Assembly (NCBI GenBank): GCA_964414345.1
Contig: CAYPWF010000011.1
Coordinates: 5,739 to 69,738 of the forward strand
From: Desulfocorpusculum sp964414345
Lineage (GTDB): Bacteria > Desulfobacterota > Desulfocorpusculales > Desulfocorpusculum
Reading direction: 5' to 3'
DNA: 64,000 nucleotides
Shown here: positions 25,384-34,138 of the stretch, piece after piece
Position numbering within the stretch: the stretch's first letter is position 1
Layout: every line of letters begins with the position of its first letter
The notes under the pieces: generated by a model
What the model saw: only the letters and a program-made list of their open reading frames with translations
The model's database searches: none
What the model was told of the DNA's origin: nothing
Position numbers and translations under genes: made by a program

Positions 25384-26199
25384 TCAGGAGAGCCTGTGAG
25401 CTTTTTTCCTGGAGAGACCTGAGGTCACAAAGAAAACCAGGGAGAGGATCCCCACTATGGCCGCGCCTGTAGGAAGGTCCAACCAGTAAGAAACAGCCAG
25501 CCCTATAAGCGTTGAGCCGACAGCCACCCCTGCAGAGACCGCCGCCATGTGGCGTATCTGGCGGGTAAGGTTTCTGGCCACAGCCCCCGGTACAACCAAC
25601 AACGCTTCCACCAGAATGATCCCCACAAGATATATGGACACAACCACGCTTAAGGCCAACACCACCAGGAAGAGGTATCTCAGAAGGCTCACCGGCACCC
25701 CGCTCACCCAGGCCATAGCCTCATCAAAGCTCAGGAACACCAGCTCTTTGAAGAAAAGAAACACCACCGCCAGAACCAGCCCCGCTAAGCCCAAAATCTC
25801 CCAGAGCTGCCCCTCCCCCACCGCCAGTATGTTCCCGAAAAGAAAGCCGAACACATCCACATTGTAAGTTCTGGAAAGATGGAGAAAGAGCACCCCTAGG
25901 GCCATAGAGGCTGAAAAAAGAATCCCTATGGCCGTGTCCTCCTCCACACGGCCTTTGCTCCTGGACCACTCAATGAGCAGGGCCACAAGCCCGGCAAACC
26001 CCACCCCGCTCCAGAAGGGACTCACGCTCAACAGAAAACCCAGAGCCACCCCTCCGAAGGCGGAATGGGAAATCCCAACCCCTATGAAAGCCATCTTGCG
26101 AAGCACCACGAAGACCGAGAGCACCCCGCACAGACCGCTTACCAAGACCCCTGCTGCCAGGGCTCTATGAAGAAAACCCCATTCCATGAACTCACCCAT
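25384..26199 (-). CDS. znuB: Metal ABC transporter permease (ZnuB/MntB type)
   Basis: A 271-residue integral membrane protein of the ABC-3 permease family with about eight helices. Characteristic stretches are VLRKMAFIGVGISHSAFGGV in the second cytoplasmic region and LLVVPGAVARNLTRQIRHM before the last helices. Length is normal for ZnuB/MntB. Its start overlaps the stop of the ATPase gene, so the order is binding protein, ATPase, permease. An internal ATG at 26187 is an alternative start. Substrate is inferred from the binding protein: zinc or manganese. Confidence 0.9.
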   Translation of the reverse strand: MGEFMEWGFLHRALAAGVLVSGLCGVLSVFVVLRKMAFIGVGISHSAFGGVALGFLLSVSPFWSGVGFAGLVALLIEWSRSKGRVEEDTAIGILFSASMALGVLFLHLSRTYNVDVFGFLFGNILAVGEGQLWEILGLAGLVLAVVFLFFKELVFLSFDEAMAWVSGVPVSLLRYLFLVVLALSVVVSIYLVGIILVEALLVVPGAVARNLTRQIRHMAAVSAGVAVGSTLIGLAVSYWLDLPTGAAIVGILSLVFFVTSGLSRKKAHRLS

Positions 26200-26968
26200 C
26201 GTGACCCCTGACTACCCTATGGGGCACTTCCCCGTGGAAGAGGTACTCCACGCTGCAGCCAAAGGTTTGCTCCAGCCCGATGCGGCCGATGGGAGGGGGC
26301 TGATGCAAATGCACCCGACGGTTTATGCAGATCACATCGTCCACATGCCTGGATACGGCTCCCACATCATGGCACACCATTAGTACCGTGAGGCCCAATT
26401 CATCTTTTAGTCCGGCGATCAACTCATACAGCTCGTCCTGAGCGCAAGCATCCAAAGAGACCGTGGGCTCATCCAGCACCAACAGCTTGGGCTCCACACA
26501 AAGAGCCCTGGCAATAAAAACCCTTTGCTGTTCCCCCCCTGACAGCTCCCCTACGTTTCTACCGGCCAGATGCGCTATCCCCACCCTTTCCATGGAGCGA
26601 AGGGCCGCTGCCCTATCCTCTCTGCCGGGCCTTCTAAAAAGCCCAAGCCTCCCGTAGCGGCCCATGAGCACCACCTCCAAGGCTGAGACAGGGAAGTTGG
26701 GGTTGATAAGAGGTCTCTGGGGAAGATACCCCACCACCCTGCCCCTTCCCCTGAGCCGCTCTGGCTCCTCCCCAAAGACCCTCACCCATCCCTTTGTGGG
26801 ACGCACAAGCCCCAGGATCACCTGCAAAAGCGTGCTCTTGCCCGCCCCGTTGGGCCCTAGAATCCCAACATAGCGGCCCTCCTCTATTTCCAGATCCACT
26901 TCCTCCAGGGCCACTGTCCCGTTGTACTTGACCGTCAGGCCCCTGATTTCCACTGCCGCGCCCATCAT
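26192..26968 (-). CDS. znuC: Metal ABC transporter ATP-binding protein (ZnuC/MntA type)
   Basis: About 258 residues. Walker A GPNGAGKST, the Q-loop in GYLPQRPLINPNFPVSALEV, the signature LSGGEQQRV, Walker B LLVLDEPTVSLD and the switch His in LMVCHDVGAV are all present. The segment after it (INRRVHLHQPPPIGRIG) is typical of zinc/manganese transport ATPases. ATGs at 26968 and 26965 both overlap the stop of the binding-protein gene; GGGAGGG lies just upstream and favours the second. A longer in-frame reading to 27283 overlaps the binding-protein gene and is not credible. Confidence 0.92.
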   Translation of the reverse strand: MMGAAVEIRGLTVKYNGTVALEEVDLEIEEGRYVGILGPNGAGKSTLLQVILGLVRPTKGWVRVFGEEPERLRGRGRVVGYLPQRPLINPNFPVSALEVVLMGRYGRLGLFRRPGREDRAAALRSMERVGIAHLAGRNVGELSGGEQQRVFIARALCVEPKLLVLDEPTVSLDACAQDELYELIAGLKDELGLTVLMVCHDVGAVSRHVDDVICINRRVHLHQPPPIGRIGLEQTFGCSVEYLFHGEVPHRVVRGHDG

Positions 26969-27888
26969 TTCCCTCCCATGCTCTGGGCCATCACTTCCAG
27001 GTTGTAGCGCATAAGGGCCAGGTAATCCGAACCATAAGGAGGTCTGCCTCCCAGGGGGTCCACAGTGGCTACCCTTACCCCTGCCTCCTTGGCTATCACC
27101 TCGGCCACCCTGGGATTCAACTGGGGCTCTGCAAAGACCACCTGGATGCCCTGCTCCCTGATTGTTCCCACCAGGTTCTTCAGATGTTTGGGAGAAGGCT
27201 CCCTGCCTGGGGAAAGCTCTATCACTCCCGCCTCCTCTAAACCATAGCGTTTGGCAAAATACACATAAGCCGGATGGAAACAAACATACTTTTTGATCTC
27301 AAAGCTGCTTACCCTCTTCTGGATCTCTTGGTGCAAAGCCTCTAGTTTTTCCAGATAGTTTGCCAGCTTTTTTTCATAATATGCTTTTTGGGAGGGATCC
27401 ACCCGGATTAAGGCCCCGGCTATCTTGCTGCAGATCTCCTTGGCCAAAACTGGATCCAGCCAGATGTGGGGATTGGCTCCCCCATGGGAGTGAGAATGCT
27501 TTTCTTTCCCTCGCTTTGGAGGCTCTTCATTGTGAGTCTCCCTGATAAGGGGAAGACCTTGGGCAGCCTCCAGCGCCACTGAGCCCTTTTTTAAGGACTT
27601 GGCCATCCTTTCAGCCCAAGGTTCCAATCCCTCTCCTATGTACAGGAAAAGCTTTGCGCTGCTGGCCCTGGCCACCACCGAGGGAGGGGGTTCAAAGGTG
27701 TGGGGGCTTGCCCCGGGAGGCACCAGCACCTGCACATCCACCCGATCCCCTCCTATCTGGCTGCAGAAATCAGCCAGGGGCACTATGCTGGCTGTAACCG
27801 GAATCTTTTGTTCAAGAGCCCAAAGGCCTCCCCCGCAGCTCAAAAAGACCAAAAGAGCCGAGCCTCCCAAGCCCAAGATCATTTTCAT
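26965..27888 (-). CDS. znuA: Metal ABC transporter substrate-binding protein (ZnuA type)
   Basis: A 307-residue cluster A-I binding protein. It has a hydrophobic N-terminal export signal (GGSALLVFLSCGGGLWAL) with a Cys that could be lipidated, though the lipobox is imperfect. Metal ligands visible are H63 in SPHTFEP, H141 in NPHIWLD, H205 in FHPAYVYFA and an Asp in VATVDPLGG. A short His-rich loop (EKHSHSHGG, 129-137) precedes the second ligand, which favours zinc over manganese. First gene of the three-gene operon. I saw no convincing Zur box in the 310-base upstream gap. Confidence 0.92.
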   Translation of the reverse strand: MKMILGLGGSALLVFLSCGGGLWALEQKIPVTASIVPLADFCSQIGGDRVDVQVLVPPGASPHTFEPPPSVVARASSAKLFLYIGEGLEPWAERMAKSLKKGSVALEAAQGLPLIRETHNEEPPKRGKEKHSHSHGGANPHIWLDPVLAKEICSKIAGALIRVDPSQKAYYEKKLANYLEKLEALHQEIQKRVSSFEIKKYVCFHPAYVYFAKRYGLEEAGVIELSPGREPSPKHLKNLVGTIREQGIQVVFAEPQLNPRVAEVIAKEAGVRVATVDPLGGRPPYGSDYLALMRYNLEVMAQSMGGK

Positions 27889-27931
27889 GGCCTCTCCTTA
27901 AGCTTGATCATCCGCCAAGACCCCTCAAATT

Positions 27932-27955
27932 GGTGGCCAAACCCTCAGGCCACCG
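27932..27955 (-). promoter_or_regulatory. Inverted repeat upstream of the metal transporter operon
   Basis: GGTGGCC (27932-27938) and GGCCACC (27949-27955) form a perfect 7-base inverted repeat 44 bases upstream of the binding-protein start. It could be an operator or a leader hairpin. The rest of the 310-base divergent gap to 28198 shows only the AGGAGG ribosome-binding site for the plus-strand gene at its far end. Confidence 0.3.
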
Positions 27956-28198
27956 GATCCCAGGCCATATCCAGTCTTACACTTGCAACGGAAATAGAAT
28001 CACCCGCTTCTTCCACCATGTGTCATAGTGTCCTTTGATTTCCTAGAGTTGGCCCTGATTATCCGTTGCTTTTAAACAGCCTTGCTGAATCCTCCCCGCG
28101 GTTTCCAGGATATAGAGCCTGCCTTTGCCTGGCAAGGTGGCTTTGGGCAAGCCCGCAGAATCTGATATCCTGTAAAAAAAAACGAGGAGGAAGACAAG

Positions 28199-30322
28199 TT
28201 GAAGGATATCTCGGCCATCATGAACCCAAGCTCCATAGCAGTGGTTGGAGCCACCAATCGGCCCGGAAGCGTGGGGAGGGCCGTTTTTTCAAATATCCTC
28301 TCCGGAGGGTACCAGGGAGTGCTCTACCCGGTTAATCCTAATTCCCGCTCGGTTCTCAGCGTGAAGTCCTATCCCTCTCTGAGCGAGATCCCGGATCAAG
28401 TGGACCTGGCTGTGATCATAGTGCCGGCTAAATCAGTGGCAAAGGTGGTGGAGGATGCGGCGGCCAAGGGGGTGAAGGGACTTGTGGTCATCACCGCAGG
28501 CTTCAAAGAGGTGGGAGGGGTGGGGATTCAGCTTGAGGAGGACTTAAAAAGAGTCGTAAGATCCCACGGCCTTCCCCTTGTGGGCCCCAACTGCCTTGGG
28601 GTCATCAACACCCACCCTTCGGTCTCCATGAACGCCAGCTTTGCCACCAAGATGCCAGCCTCAGGCAACATAGCCTTCATCTCCCAATCGGGCGCCCTGT
28701 GCACCGCAGTGCTGGATTTCGCTGCGGGCCGCAACATAGGCTTCTCCAAGTTCATAAGCTTTGGGAACAAGGCGGATGTCAACGAGATCGACCTTCTGGC
28801 CTACCTGAAAGAGGATCCAGACACCCAAGTGATATTGATGTATCTCGAAGACATAAGCGCGGGTCGGGAGTTCATAGAAATAGCCAGGGAGATCACCTGG
28901 TCTTCCAAAAAGCCCATGCTGGCCATCAAATCAGGCCGCTCCCCAGAGGGAGCCAAGGCGGCATCTTCCCACACCGGATCCCTGGCAGGTTCCGACGCCG
29001 CCTACGATGCCATATTCATGCAAAGCGGCATTCAGCGCGTTGAGACAATAGCCGAGCTTTTCAACTACGCTCTGGCCTTTTCCCGTCAACCCGTGCCCAA
29101 GGGGAACAGGGTGGCCATAGTCACTAATGCCGGGGGCCCAGGCATAGTGGCTACGGATCCCGCCATCCGCTACGGGCTCACCCTTTCCAGGTTCTCCGAC
29201 TCCACAAGAGAAAAGCTGGCTCAGCAGCTCCCCCCAACGGCCAGCACAGCCAACCCCGTGGATGTGATAGGGGATGCAACCCATGAGCGTTATGAGGCGG
29301 CCATAAGGGCCATCCTGGAAGACCAAGGGGTGGACGGGGCCATAGTCATCCTTACTCCACAGGCCATGACAGACATCCTTGAGACAGCCCAGATAGTGCC
29401 CAGGGTGGCCCAGGGCATAGACAAGCCCGTGCTCTGCTCATTCATGGGGATAGTGGATGTGTCCCAAGGGGTCAGTTACTTGGAGAGAAACGGTTTCCCC
29501 AATTACACCTTTCCTGAGGCTGCGGCCCGGGCCATGGCCTCCATGGTGCGCTTCGGTGAGCTTTTGAGGTTGGAGAAGAGGCAAATCAGAAGGGTGGCTG
29601 CGGACAGAGAAGCGACAAGTCAGATAATCAGGAGGAGACTCCAGGATAGCCGCAGTTACTTCATGCCTGAGTGGGAGGCTAACGAGATCTTACAGTGCTA
29701 CGGCTTTCCAACCCTCAAGGGCCGCTTGGTGCAGGAAGCCTCCCAACTGGGCCAGGCTCTGGAAGAGGTGGGCTTCCCTTTGGCCATGAAGATCAGTTCT
29801 CCTGACATAGTTCACAAGTTCGACGCTGGAGGGGTGCGTCTCAAGATCCGAAGCATTGAGGAGGCCCAGGCTGCTTACAGGGAGATCCTGGCCAATGCCC
29901 GCAGCTTCAACCCAGAGGCCAGGATCCAGGGAGTTCTCATTGAGCGCATGGCCAGGGGCGGGGTGGAGGTGATTCTCGGGGCCACCAGAGACCCCAGGTT
30001 CGGCCCCATCTGCATGTTCGGCCTTGGTGGGACCTTTGTGGAAGCCCTCCAGGACGTGACCTTTCGCCTGGCTCCCATGTGGGAGGTAAGCGCCGAGATC
30101 ATGATCCGCTCCATCAAGGCTTACAAGGTTCTCCAGGGTCTCAGAGGGCTACCCCCCTCAGACATAGAAGCCATAAAGGATTGCATCCTCAGGCTTTCCC
30201 AGATGGTAAGCGATCACCCTGAGATACGCGAGCTGGATATAAATCCCCTTATTGTCTATCCAGAAGGGGAAGGCTGCGTTGTGGCCGACAGCAGGATCCT
30301 GCTTTCTGAGCCAAGAGATTAA
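28199..30322 (+). CDS. ADP-forming acetate/acyl-CoA synthetase (fused alpha-beta)
   Basis: A 707-residue single-chain NDP-forming acyl-CoA synthetase. The CoA-binding Rossmann domain is N-terminal (SIAVVGATNRPGSVGRAVF), then two succinyl-CoA ligase-like domains with GPNCLGVIN and the phosphorylated His (H258) in SSHTGSLAGSDAAYD. A C-terminal ATP-grasp follows (LAMKISSPDIVHKFDAGGV, MFGLGGTFVEALQD, LDINPLIV). The enzyme makes ATP from an acyl-CoA, common in anaerobes and amino acid or aromatic degraders. The start is TTG, with GAGGAGG nine bases upstream. Any ATG start would be 8 codons later. The acyl group is unknown. Confidence 0.92.
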   Translation: MKDISAIMNPSSIAVVGATNRPGSVGRAVFSNILSGGYQGVLYPVNPNSRSVLSVKSYPSLSEIPDQVDLAVIIVPAKSVAKVVEDAAAKGVKGLVVITAGFKEVGGVGIQLEEDLKRVVRSHGLPLVGPNCLGVINTHPSVSMNASFATKMPASGNIAFISQSGALCTAVLDFAAGRNIGFSKFISFGNKADVNEIDLLAYLKEDPDTQVILMYLEDISAGREFIEIAREITWSSKKPMLAIKSGRSPEGAKAASSHTGSLAGSDAAYDAIFMQSGIQRVETIAELFNYALAFSRQPVPKGNRVAIVTNAGGPGIVATDPAIRYGLTLSRFSDSTREKLAQQLPPTASTANPVDVIGDATHERYEAAIRAILEDQGVDGAIVILTPQAMTDILETAQIVPRVAQGIDKPVLCSFMGIVDVSQGVSYLERNGFPNYTFPEAAARAMASMVRFGELLRLEKRQIRRVAADREATSQIIRRRLQDSRSYFMPEWEANEILQCYGFPTLKGRLVQEASQLGQALEEVGFPLAMKISSPDIVHKFDAGGVRLKIRSIEEAQAAYREILANARSFNPEARIQGVLIERMARGGVEVILGATRDPRFGPICMFGLGGTFVEALQDVTFRLAPMWEVSAEIMIRSIKAYKVLQGLRGLPPSDIEAIKDCILRLSQMVSDHPEIRELDINPLIVYPEGEGCVVADSRILLSEPRD

Positions 30323-30323
30323 T

Positions 30324-31322
30324 ATGAGAAGAAAAGCAGAAGAACCCTGGCGGGAAAGCTTGGCCAGGAGCCTCAGCAGCCCGGAGGAGCTCTGCAAGAT
30401 CTTCGGCTTGGATCCAAAGGCCACCAAGCTTGTTTCCCACCGCTTCCCAGCCCTCATAAATCCCTATTTTCTCTCCCTCATCCGGGGGCCGAGAGATCCC
30501 ATTGCAAGACAGGTCCTTCCTGATCCCAAGGAAATGGAGGATAAAGCCGGCTCCCTTGATCCCCTGGCAGAGGAGAAAATGAGCCCTGTGCCGAATCTGA
30601 TCCACCGCTATCCCGACAGAGTGGTGATTTTGGCTTCCAACCAATGTGCTGTGCATTGCAGGTTTTGCAATAGGAGGAGGAAAGTGGCCAAAGCCTCCCC
30701 TGAACAGGAGCCGGATCTTGGGCAGGCCATAAAGTACATCCGTTCTCACAAGCAGGTGCGCGACGTGCTCCTTTCAGGGGGGGATCCCCTGCTCCTGGAA
30801 GACAGGAAACTGGAGGGAATCCTTTCCGAGCTTCGAGCTGTACCCCACGTTGAGATGCTCAGAATAGGCACCCGGGTCTGCTCAGCCCTCCCGGAAAGAA
30901 TCACCCCCTCTCTTTGCAGAATGCTCAGGAAATACCACCCCCTTTACATGAGCCTTCATTTCAACCATCCCTTTGAGCTGACCCCTCAAGCCCGTCGCGC
31001 CTGCTCAATGCTGGCCGATGCCGGCATACCCATGGGTTCCCAGACCGTACTGCTCAAGGGAGTCAACGACGATCCCAGTGTGATCCTGGGGCTGGTAAAG
31101 GGGCTCTTGTCCATGAAGGTCAGGCCCTACTATTTGTTTCAGCTGGATCCCGTGAGGGGGGCCTCCCATTTCCAGACCCCGGTCCAAAGCGGCCTGGAGA
31201 TCGTGCGGGAGCTCACCCGAAATTTGCCCCTTGAGCTAGTGCCGCAGTACGCCTTGGACCTCCCCGGCGGAGGGGGCAAGGCGGTTTTGGGGCCCGGCCA
31301 CAGGATGCACTTCCAGGCTTGA
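30324..31322 (+). CDS. Lysine 2,3-aminomutase family radical SAM protein
   Basis: A 332-residue radical SAM protein. The cluster motif is CAVHCRFC (C108, C112, C115) after HRYPDRVVILASNQ. LSGGDPLLLED and ALPERITPSLCRMLRKYHP are family motifs, and PGGGGKAVL near the C-terminus holds the PLP-binding Lys. The length is near EpmB (about 340) and shorter than clostridial KamA (about 416), but HRYPDRV is KamA-like. So it may be lysine 2,3-aminomutase, an EF-P lysine aminomutase or a relative. The ATG follows the upstream stop by one base with no clear ribosome-binding site, so translation is probably coupled. Confidence 0.82.
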   Translation: MRRKAEEPWRESLARSLSSPEELCKIFGLDPKATKLVSHRFPALINPYFLSLIRGPRDPIARQVLPDPKEMEDKAGSLDPLAEEKMSPVPNLIHRYPDRVVILASNQCAVHCRFCNRRRKVAKASPEQEPDLGQAIKYIRSHKQVRDVLLSGGDPLLLEDRKLEGILSELRAVPHVEMLRIGTRVCSALPERITPSLCRMLRKYHPLYMSLHFNHPFELTPQARRACSMLADAGIPMGSQTVLLKGVNDDPSVILGLVKGLLSMKVRPYYLFQLDPVRGASHFQTPVQSGLEIVRELTRNLPLELVPQYALDLPGGGGKAVLGPGHRMHFQA

Positions 31323-31373
31323 TCTGGTATATTGAAACGCTGCCGCGGCGCCTAGAAAGGAAGGGCTCTCCGG

Positions 31374-32669
31374 ATGGGGGATTTTCACCAAGAAGGGATA
31401 ATCACCAATCTCCACGGGCTTTACCAGGTGCTGGACAGGGAAGAGTATCTGGCCTCCTTGGAGCAGAAGTTGCTGTCCTACGCCCGGAGCCTTCGCATGA
31501 GCCTTCTTCTGCCCTGCCTGTATGAGGAGCTGAACTCCAAAGTCGCCTTGGAGCGGATCTGCCGGCAAATAAAGGAGGTGGGCTATCTGCGCCACGTAGT
31601 GGTGGCTTTGGGCGGGGCCCCGGAGCCCTCCCAGTTTCAAGAGGCCACAGAGCTTTTCTCCTGCCTTTCTTCAAGGGACCGTGAGGTGGCCGTGGTTTGG
31701 GTGGACGGCCCGCGGGTTCAGAAGATATTTCAGGAATTGGCCTCCAGAAGGATCCACACAGGGATTCAGGGCAAGGGGCAGTCTGTCTGGATCGCCTTGG
31801 GGTACCTCTTTGCCAGGGGTGACAGCGATGTGATCGGATTGCATGACTGCGACATATTGGACTACGACAGGGTACTGTTGGGAAGGCTTTTGGAGCCCAC
31901 GGCAAACCCCCACAGCGACTTTGAATTCTGCAAGGGTTATTACCCCAGGATTTCCAAGTCCGAGCTGGCCATGAAAGGCAGGGTCACCAGGCTCTTTGTT
32001 GTGCCTTTTGTGGACGCCATGGCTGGCATAATGCGCCAGAGGAACATGAGGGATCTGGAACGGTTTTTCCTTTACCATAGGGCCTTCAAATATCCCTTGG
32101 CAGGTGAGGTGAGCTTTTTGGCCAGGTTGGCCAGGGGGATAAACATAGCTTGCGACTGGGGCCTAGAGGTGAGCACCCTCTCGGAGGTGTACCACAGGGT
32201 GGCTCCTAGGAAAATAGCGCAGATCGACCTGGCGGTTAACTATGAACACAAGGAGCAGGAACTCCAACCAGAGGATCCTGCCAACGGGCTGCGCCGCATG
32301 GTGGTGGACATAGCCAAGTTTTACCTCAACCACATTCGTTCCCATGGTGTGCCATTGGATGACTCTTTCGTGGACATGGTGAGGCACACCTATTATCAAA
32401 GAGCCCTTGTCTTCATCAAGCGCTACAGCGACGACGCCGAGGTCAACGGGCTTCGTTACGACAGGCACAGGGAGGAGATCACGGCCCGCCATTTCCAGGA
32501 CTTCCTTTGGGAAGCCTGGCAGAAATGCCGGGCTGAGGCCGGAGGCACCTTGATCCCTTCTTGGAACCGGGTTCTATATTCCTTTCCGGAAGTTTACGGG
32601 GAGCTCCTAGAAGCAGTGGCGCGGGACAACCAGGACACAATGCAAACTACCAAGGCGGGCAGGAGGTGA
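31374..32669 (+). CDS. Glycosyltransferase, GT81-like (glucosyl-3-phosphoglycerate synthase-like)
   Basis: A 431-residue GT-A-type enzyme. Nucleotide-sugar contacts are suggested by LLLPCLYEELNSKVALERI, the loop GKGQSVWIALGYL and the metal-binding acidic stretch VIGLHDCDILDYDR. The order and AGEVSFLARLARGINIACDW-like acceptor region resemble glucosyl-3-phosphoglycerate and mannosyl-3-phosphoglycerate synthases. It is followed immediately by glycogen synthase (two bases between stop and ATG), so it probably primes or belongs to alpha-glucan or compatible-solute synthesis. The donor and acceptor sugars are inferred only from similarity. Confidence 0.7.
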   Translation: MGDFHQEGIITNLHGLYQVLDREEYLASLEQKLLSYARSLRMSLLLPCLYEELNSKVALERICRQIKEVGYLRHVVVALGGAPEPSQFQEATELFSCLSSRDREVAVVWVDGPRVQKIFQELASRRIHTGIQGKGQSVWIALGYLFARGDSDVIGLHDCDILDYDRVLLGRLLEPTANPHSDFEFCKGYYPRISKSELAMKGRVTRLFVVPFVDAMAGIMRQRNMRDLERFFLYHRAFKYPLAGEVSFLARLARGINIACDWGLEVSTLSEVYHRVAPRKIAQIDLAVNYEHKEQELQPEDPANGLRRMVVDIAKFYLNHIRSHGVPLDDSFVDMVRHTYYQRALVFIKRYSDDAEVNGLRYDRHREEITARHFQDFLWEAWQKCRAEAGGTLIPSWNRVLYSFPEVYGELLEAVARDNQDTMQTTKAGRR

Positions 32670-32671
32670 CC

Positions 32672-34138
32672 ATGAGCAAGGAGCCTGAGGTTCTTTTCTT
32701 GTCCTCGGAAGTGGTTCCATTTGCCAAGACAGGAGGTCTGGCCGATGTGGCCGGGGCGCTCCCAGGGGCACTGAGAGAACTAGGGGCCCAGGTGATGGTG
32801 GCCCTACCACTTTACAGGTCGGTTAGGCAAGGGGGCTTTTCCCTTTCCCCAGTGCTCAACCGGATGGAAGTGCCCCTCGGCAAGGCTCGCCTTGGAGCTG
32901 CGGTGTGGGAAACCCGCAGTGAGGGGGGGATTCCTGTTTACTTCCTGGAAAGGGAGGATCTTTACGACCGGCCAAATCTTTACGGCACACCCGCGGGAGA
33001 CTACTACGACAATCTGGAGAGGTTCAGTTTCTTCTGCCATGGGGTGCTTCTCATGGCCGAGGCCTTGGGTTTCAGGCCGGATGTGATCCACTGCAATGAC
33101 TGGCAGACAGGGCTGGTGCCGGCCCTCTTGGCAGGGCCTTACAAGCATTCCCCTGTTTTGGGCGGAGTACCAAGTGTCTTCACAATACACAATTTGGGTT
33201 ATCAGGGCATTTTCCCCCCCGATAAGCTCTGGGTCACAGGCCTATCAGGGCCCGAGTTCTTCCACCCAGAGGGGGTTGAGTTTTGGGGTAACATGAGCCT
33301 TTTGAAAGCAGGGATAGTGTACAGCCGTGCCATAACCACCGTGAGCCCAACTTACGCTAGAGAAATCCAAACCCCGGAGTTCGGTTTGGGGATGGAGGGG
33401 ATCCTTTATCACAGGAGGGATGTGCTTAGGGGGATCCTAAACGGGGTGGATTATTCCCTGTGGGATCCTGCCACGGATCCTCATATCCCTGCCAATTACT
33501 TCCCGGGGAAAATGAAGGGTAAGACCACTTGCAAAAAAGAGCTCATAAAAGAGACCGGGCTGGATCCCCGTTTGAGCCAAAGGCCTCTTTTGGGCATGAC
33601 AACCCGCTTAGCTGCACAGAAGGGCTTGGACCTCCTGACAGCTGTCCTGCAGGAGGTGTTGAATCTGGATGTGGGCCTGGTGATCCTGGGCACAGGAGAG
33701 GAACACTACCAGAGCACCTTGCAGGAAGCGGCCAGGGCCAATCCCTCCAGACTGGCGGTGAAAATAGGCTTCGATGAAGCCTTGGCGCACAGGATAATGG
33801 CCGGGGTGGACATCTTCCTGATTCCCTCCAGGTACGAACCTTGCGGGCTGACCCAGATGTACGCTTTCAAGTATGGGACGGTTCCCTTGGTGAGGGCCAC
33901 CGGTGGACTGGAGGACACTGTGAAGCCCTTTGAGCCCTCCACTGGTCAAGGAAACGGCTTCAAGTTCGGACCTCACGAGCCGGGGGCTTTTCTGGATTGT
34001 GTACGGCAGGCAGTCTCACTTTATGAAAAGCAGGGGATTTGGAAAACCCTTGTGCTCAACGGGCTTAAGGAGGATTTCTCCTGGAATCGTTCGGCCAGGC
34101 AGTACCTGGAGCTCTACCAATGGGTCTGCGGAGGCTAA
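32672..34138 (+). CDS. glgA: Glycogen synthase (ADP-glucose type)
   Basis: A 488-residue GT5 enzyme. The N-terminal donor-binding motif is VVPFAKTGGLADVAGALP (Lys19-Thr-Gly-Gly). The C-terminal nucleotide domain has GMTTRLAAQKGLDLL, FLIPSRYEPCGLTQMYAFKY and GTVPLVRATGGLEDTV. All catalytic motifs are present and length is normal. The ATG at 32672 has AGGAGG upstream; a longer reading from 32561 overlaps the GT gene and is rejected. It elongates alpha-1,4-glucan from ADP-glucose. No glgC (ADP-glucose pyrophosphorylase) is in the window. Confidence 0.95.
   Translation: MSKEPEVLFLSSEVVPFAKTGGLADVAGALPGALRELGAQVMVALPLYRSVRQGGFSLSPVLNRMEVPLGKARLGAAVWETRSEGGIPVYFLEREDLYDRPNLYGTPAGDYYDNLERFSFFCHGVLLMAEALGFRPDVIHCNDWQTGLVPALLAGPYKHSPVLGGVPSVFTIHNLGYQGIFPPDKLWVTGLSGPEFFHPEGVEFWGNMSLLKAGIVYSRAITTVSPTYAREIQTPEFGLGMEGILYHRRDVLRGILNGVDYSLWDPATDPHIPANYFPGKMKGKTTCKKELIKETGLDPRLSQRPLLGMTTRLAAQKGLDLLTAVLQEVLNLDVGLVILGTGEEHYQSTLQEAARANPSRLAVKIGFDEALAHRIMAGVDIFLIPSRYEPCGLTQMYAFKYGTVPLVRATGGLEDTVKPFEPSTGQGNGFKFGPHEPGAFLDCVRQAVSLYEKQGIWKTLVLNGLKEDFSWNRSARQYLELYQWVCGG

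Noticed and set aside
26969..27283. Extended start for the metal ABC ATPase
   Set aside because: It overlaps the binding-protein gene completely and adds low-complexity residues before the real MGAAVEIRG start.
32561..32671. Upstream start for glycogen synthase
   Set aside because: The AGGAGG-backed ATG at 32672 gives a normal GlgA N-terminus; the extension overlaps the GT gene.
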